Assembly: GCF_001418255.1 (NCBI RefSeq)
Contig: NZ_LIPV01000005.1
Span: 224,424 to 288,423 of the forward strand
Direction of reading: 5' to 3'
DNA length: 64,000 bases
Origin: Thiomonas bhubaneswarensis
GTDB taxonomy: Bacteria > Pseudomonadota > Gammaproteobacteria > Burkholderiales > Burkholderiaceae_C
The position numbers were made by a program, and so were the translations under genes. A model generated the notes under the pieces. It searched no databases, was not told where the DNA came from, and was given only the letters and a program-made list of their open reading frames with translations. Below are positions 61,837 to 64,000 of this stretch, in pieces; position 1 is the stretch's first letter; each line of letters opens with the position of its first letter.

Positions 61837-63573
61837 TCAACCCTCGACCGCTTCGAGCACCAGTTGCACCGAGGTGAGGCCTTGCCAGGTGTTGCTCTCC
61901 AGACGGTAGGCGATGCGCGCCTCGTCGGGCAGGAAGTCGGTGCGACCCCAGGCCAGAAGGTCGAACAAGGCGTTGCCCGGCACGCCTTCGGCATCGACCA
62001 GCCTCACCTTGGCCTTGAGGTGTCGCTCGCCGATCAGACGCTGCTGCTTCACCTGCACCCTTGCGCTGAATAGGGGCGCGGCGAAGCCCTGCCCCCAGAC
62101 CTGTGCGCTCAGCAACGTGGCTATTTCGGGCAGCAGCCATTGCGCGGGCAGCGGCCCGTCCACCTCCACGCGGCGCTGCAACTGCGAGGGTTCGAGCCAT
62201 TCGCCCGCCACCTGTGCGAATGCGGCGCGAAAACGCTCGAAACCGTCGGGCACCAGCGAACACCCCGCCGCCATGGCGTGACCACCGAAACGCAGCAGCA
62301 GCCCCGGCTCGCGCTTGGCCACCAGATCGAGTGCGTCGCGCAGATGAAACCCGGCAATCGACCGGCCTGAGCCGCGCAAGGTGCCATCTTCGGCCGGTGC
62401 GAACACGAAGGTAGGACGATGCTCGCGGTCTTTGATACGCCCGGCGACGATGCCGATCACGCCTTCGTGCCAGTGCGGCGCGAACAGGCTGATGGCTGCG
62501 ACGTTGCCGCCCGCCTCCTGCCCCGCGCCATGGTCGAGATCCTCCAGCATGGCCAGCGCCTCGGCCTTGATGCCGTCTTCGATGCCGCGCCGCTCGCGGT
62601 TAAAACTGTCGAGCATCTGGGCCAGTTCGAGCGCGCGCGCCGGGTCGTCGGTGGTGAGACATTCGATGCCCACCGTCATGTCGGCCAGCCGCCCCGCGGC
62701 GTTGATGCGCGGCCCCAGCGCGAAGCCCAGATCAGCGCTGTTGATGCGCGCCGCCTCGCGCCCGGCGACCTGCAGCAGGGCGGCGATGCCCGGCTGCAGG
62801 CGACCTTCGCGGATGCGTTTGAGCCCCTGCGCCACCAGCAGCCGGTTGTTGGCATCGAGCCGCACCACGTCGGCCACGGTGCCCAGCGCCACCAGATCGA
62901 GCAGGGCGTCGAGCCGGGGCTGATTCGCCGCATCGAACACGCCGCGGCGACGCAGCTCGGCGCGCAGCGCCAGCAGCACATAGAACATCACTCCGACCCC
63001 GGCGATGGACTTGCTCGGAAAGCCGCAGCCCGGCTGGTTCGGGTTGACGATGACCTCGGCCTCAGGCAGTGCGTCGCCAGGCAGGTGATGATCGGTGACG
63101 AGCACGCGCATGCCATGCGCGTGGGCATGCGCCACGCCCTCCACACTGGCGATACCGTTGTCCACAGTGACGATCCAGTCGGGTTTTCCGCCTTCGAGCT
63201 GCAGCGCCAGTTCCACTACGGCGGGCGACAGGCCGTAGCCCGTGGTGAAGCGGTTGGGCACGAGGTACGAAACCTTCGCGCCCATCGCCCGCAATCCGCG
63301 CAGCCCCACGGCGCAGGCCGTGGCGCCGTCGCAGTCGTAGTCGGCGACGATGAGCAGACGCTCACCCCGGGCGATGGCATCGGCCAGCGCCTGCGCCGCC
63401 TGTTCCGCGCCTTTGAGCAGGGCGGGCGGCAACAGATGCTCCAAGCCCTGCTCCAGCTCGGCCGCATCCTTCACCCCGCGCGCGGCGAACAGCTGAGCCA
63501 GCAGCGGATGCGTGCCGGCCTGCTCTAGCCGGTGCTGGGCGCGGGGATCGGGCTGGCGAAGCAGAAATTGCAT
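61837..63573 (-). CDS. recJ: Single-stranded-DNA-specific exonuclease RecJ
   Basis: A 578-residue 5'-3' exonuclease of the DHH superfamily working in recombination and mismatch or base-excision repair. Motifs: [19 protein letters not shown] (about residue 74; DYDCDG replaces the more common DYDADG), VTDHHLPG (about 153) and GGHAMAAG (about 474) in the DHHA1 part. Length is normal for RecJ. The ATG at 63573 is the family's expected start; the frame is open upstream through a repeat copy to 63768 without conserved sequence. No ribosome site is visible. Confidence 0.94.
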   Translation of the reverse strand: MQFLLRQPDPRAQHRLEQAGTHPLLAQLFAARGVKDAAELEQGLEHLLPPALLKGAEQAAQALADAIARGERLLIVADYDCDGATACAVGLRGLRAMGAKVSYLVPNRFTTGYGLSPAVVELALQLEGGKPDWIVTVDNGIASVEGVAHAHAHGMRVLVTDHHLPGDALPEAEVIVNPNQPGCGFPSKSIAGVGVMFYVLLALRAELRRRGVFDAANQPRLDALLDLVALGTVADVVRLDANNRLLVAQGLKRIREGRLQPGIAALLQVAGREAARINSADLGFALGPRINAAGRLADMTVGIECLTTDDPARALELAQMLDSFNRERRGIEDGIKAEALAMLEDLDHGAGQEAGGNVAAISLFAPHWHEGVIGIVAGRIKDREHRPTFVFAPAEDGTLRGSGRSIAGFHLRDALDLVAKREPGLLLRFGGHAMAAGCSLVPDGFERFRAAFAQVAGEWLEPSQLQRRVEVDGPLPAQWLLPEIATLLSAQVWGQGFAAPLFSARVQVKQQRLIGERHLKAKVRLVDAEGVPGNALFDLLAWGRTDFLPDEARIAYRLESNTWQGLTSVQLVLEAVEG

Positions 63574-63583
63574 GGTGAGGTTG

Positions 63584-63655
63584 AGGAGTCTGTCGGGCTT
63601 GGGGCGCGGATGGCGAAAAATGGGCATGCGGATGCCATGTGGCGTCGGCTTTTTG
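63584..63655. repeat. Second copy of the 60.6-kb repeat, right end lost
   Basis: 72 bp beginning AGGAGTCTGTCGGGCTTGGG match the left part of the element at 60573-60679 with about nine differences. The terminal hairpin is degraded (GGGCAT-GCGG-ATGCCA), and the right inverted-repeat end is not present. It lies immediately upstream of recJ. Confidence 0.75.
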
Positions 63656-63769
63656 CCCCATGTCGGGGCTGTCTGAATTTTTGTGTTCGAGGCGCTGGGA
63701 GACTTGTCCACGGCGTCGGTCGGCGCTTGCGACGAACCGAACGACGCGGTGGGCAAGTCGGTTTTCATC

Positions 63770-64000
63770 TTACGCGGTGGTTTGCGTGAATCGGTCGGCG
63801 TACAGGATCGCGAATTGGTTCATCGCCACCTTCCAGTCATGCGCGGCACGGCCCCAGTCGGCCGTGATGTTGCGCAGCGCCAGCCAGATCAGCTTCGTGG
63901 CCGCGTCGTCGCTGGGAAAGTGCCCGCGGGTCTTGATGATTTTGCGTAGCCGCGAGTTGATGCTCTCGATGGCGTTGGTCGTGTAGATCACTTTGCGCAC
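63770..64000 (-). mobile_element. IS256-family transposase, C-terminal part, cut by window end
   Basis: The last 76 residues of a Mutator/IS256-type transposase are read on the minus strand: IYTTNAIESINSRLRKIIK and SDDAATKLIWLALRNI are hallmark C-terminal blocks, ending at 63770. The rest of the gene, including the DDE residues, lies beyond 64000, so intactness is unknown. No terminal repeat is visible in the 110 bp between it and the repeat copy. Confidence 0.88.

Overview
The window looks like chromosomal DNA of a GC-rich betaproteobacterium of the order Burkholderiales. The support is the gene content, closely packed operons, many 4-bp start/stop overlaps, many GTG/TTG starts, DUF3579 and DUF1841 proteins, and the divergent smpB / ratA-rnfH arrangement. 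A Thiomonas-like organism is my best guess, but that rests on general resemblance rather than any computed match. I see no rRNA or tRNA gene, CRISPR array, prophage or replication origin. About 90 percent of the sequence is coding.

Layout. 1-8.8 kb: Nramp metal transporter; isoaspartyl methyltransferase and rhodanese; a lipopolysaccharide core block on the minus strand (phosphomannomutase, waaC, waaA); divergent apaH; a phytase-like lipoprotein. 8.8-16.7 kb: acyl-CoA synthetase, MarC-type membrane protein, methyltransferase, orn, M48 peptidase, pterin dehydratase, rsgA, a small zinc-ribbon protein and an unrecognised membrane protein. 16.7-24.9 kb: argD-argF, DUF3579, rpsT, murJ, a DksA/TraR-type protein, mobA-moeA and a Gln/Met-rich protein. 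25-28.7 kb: pyrimidine salvage (upp with NCS1 and NCS2 permeases). 28.9-34.9 kb: a tri-haem cytochrome c, then a complete branched-chain-type ABC transporter. 34.9-38.3 kb: two diguanylate cyclases, the first broken by an in-frame TGA.

38.3-45.4 kb on the minus strand is the most distinctive part. It is a tightly overlapped five-gene photolyase/cryptochrome operon (photolyase, DUF2256 zinc protein, iron-sulfur photolyase, photolyase-like FAD-domain protein, SDR lacking the catalytic tyrosine), directly downstream of a fused pabB-pabC gene. 45.5-52.9 kb: a TonB-dependent receptor with a copper-site signature like OprC/NosA, then a second branched-chain-type ABC transporter whose two ATPases have unusual core motifs. 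52.8-56 kb: rnfH-ratA divergent from smpB, then an ammonium transporter with a likely sigma-54 promoter. 56.1-56.6 kb: a decayed transposase. 56.7-64 kb: nadC-nadA, an FNR-type regulator with unusual cysteine spacing, a ParA-like ATPase, a nitroreductase, DUF1841, recJ, and the end of an IS256-type transposase running off the window.

Between genes there are dispersed repeats. A core reading TAGGAGCCTGTCGGGC occurs at 11.2, 47.7, 60.6 (twice, as terminal inverted repeats) and, with changes, 63.6 kb. A large perfect hairpin lies at 20.1 kb, and part of it recurs at 47.7 kb. Several genes (marC, the 11.2-kb methyltransferase, murJ, perhaps DUF1841) have a -10-like hexamer 6-9 bases before the start codon and no Shine-Dalgarno, which suggests leaderless transcripts. 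All functional statements are from reading the sequence; no search was run.
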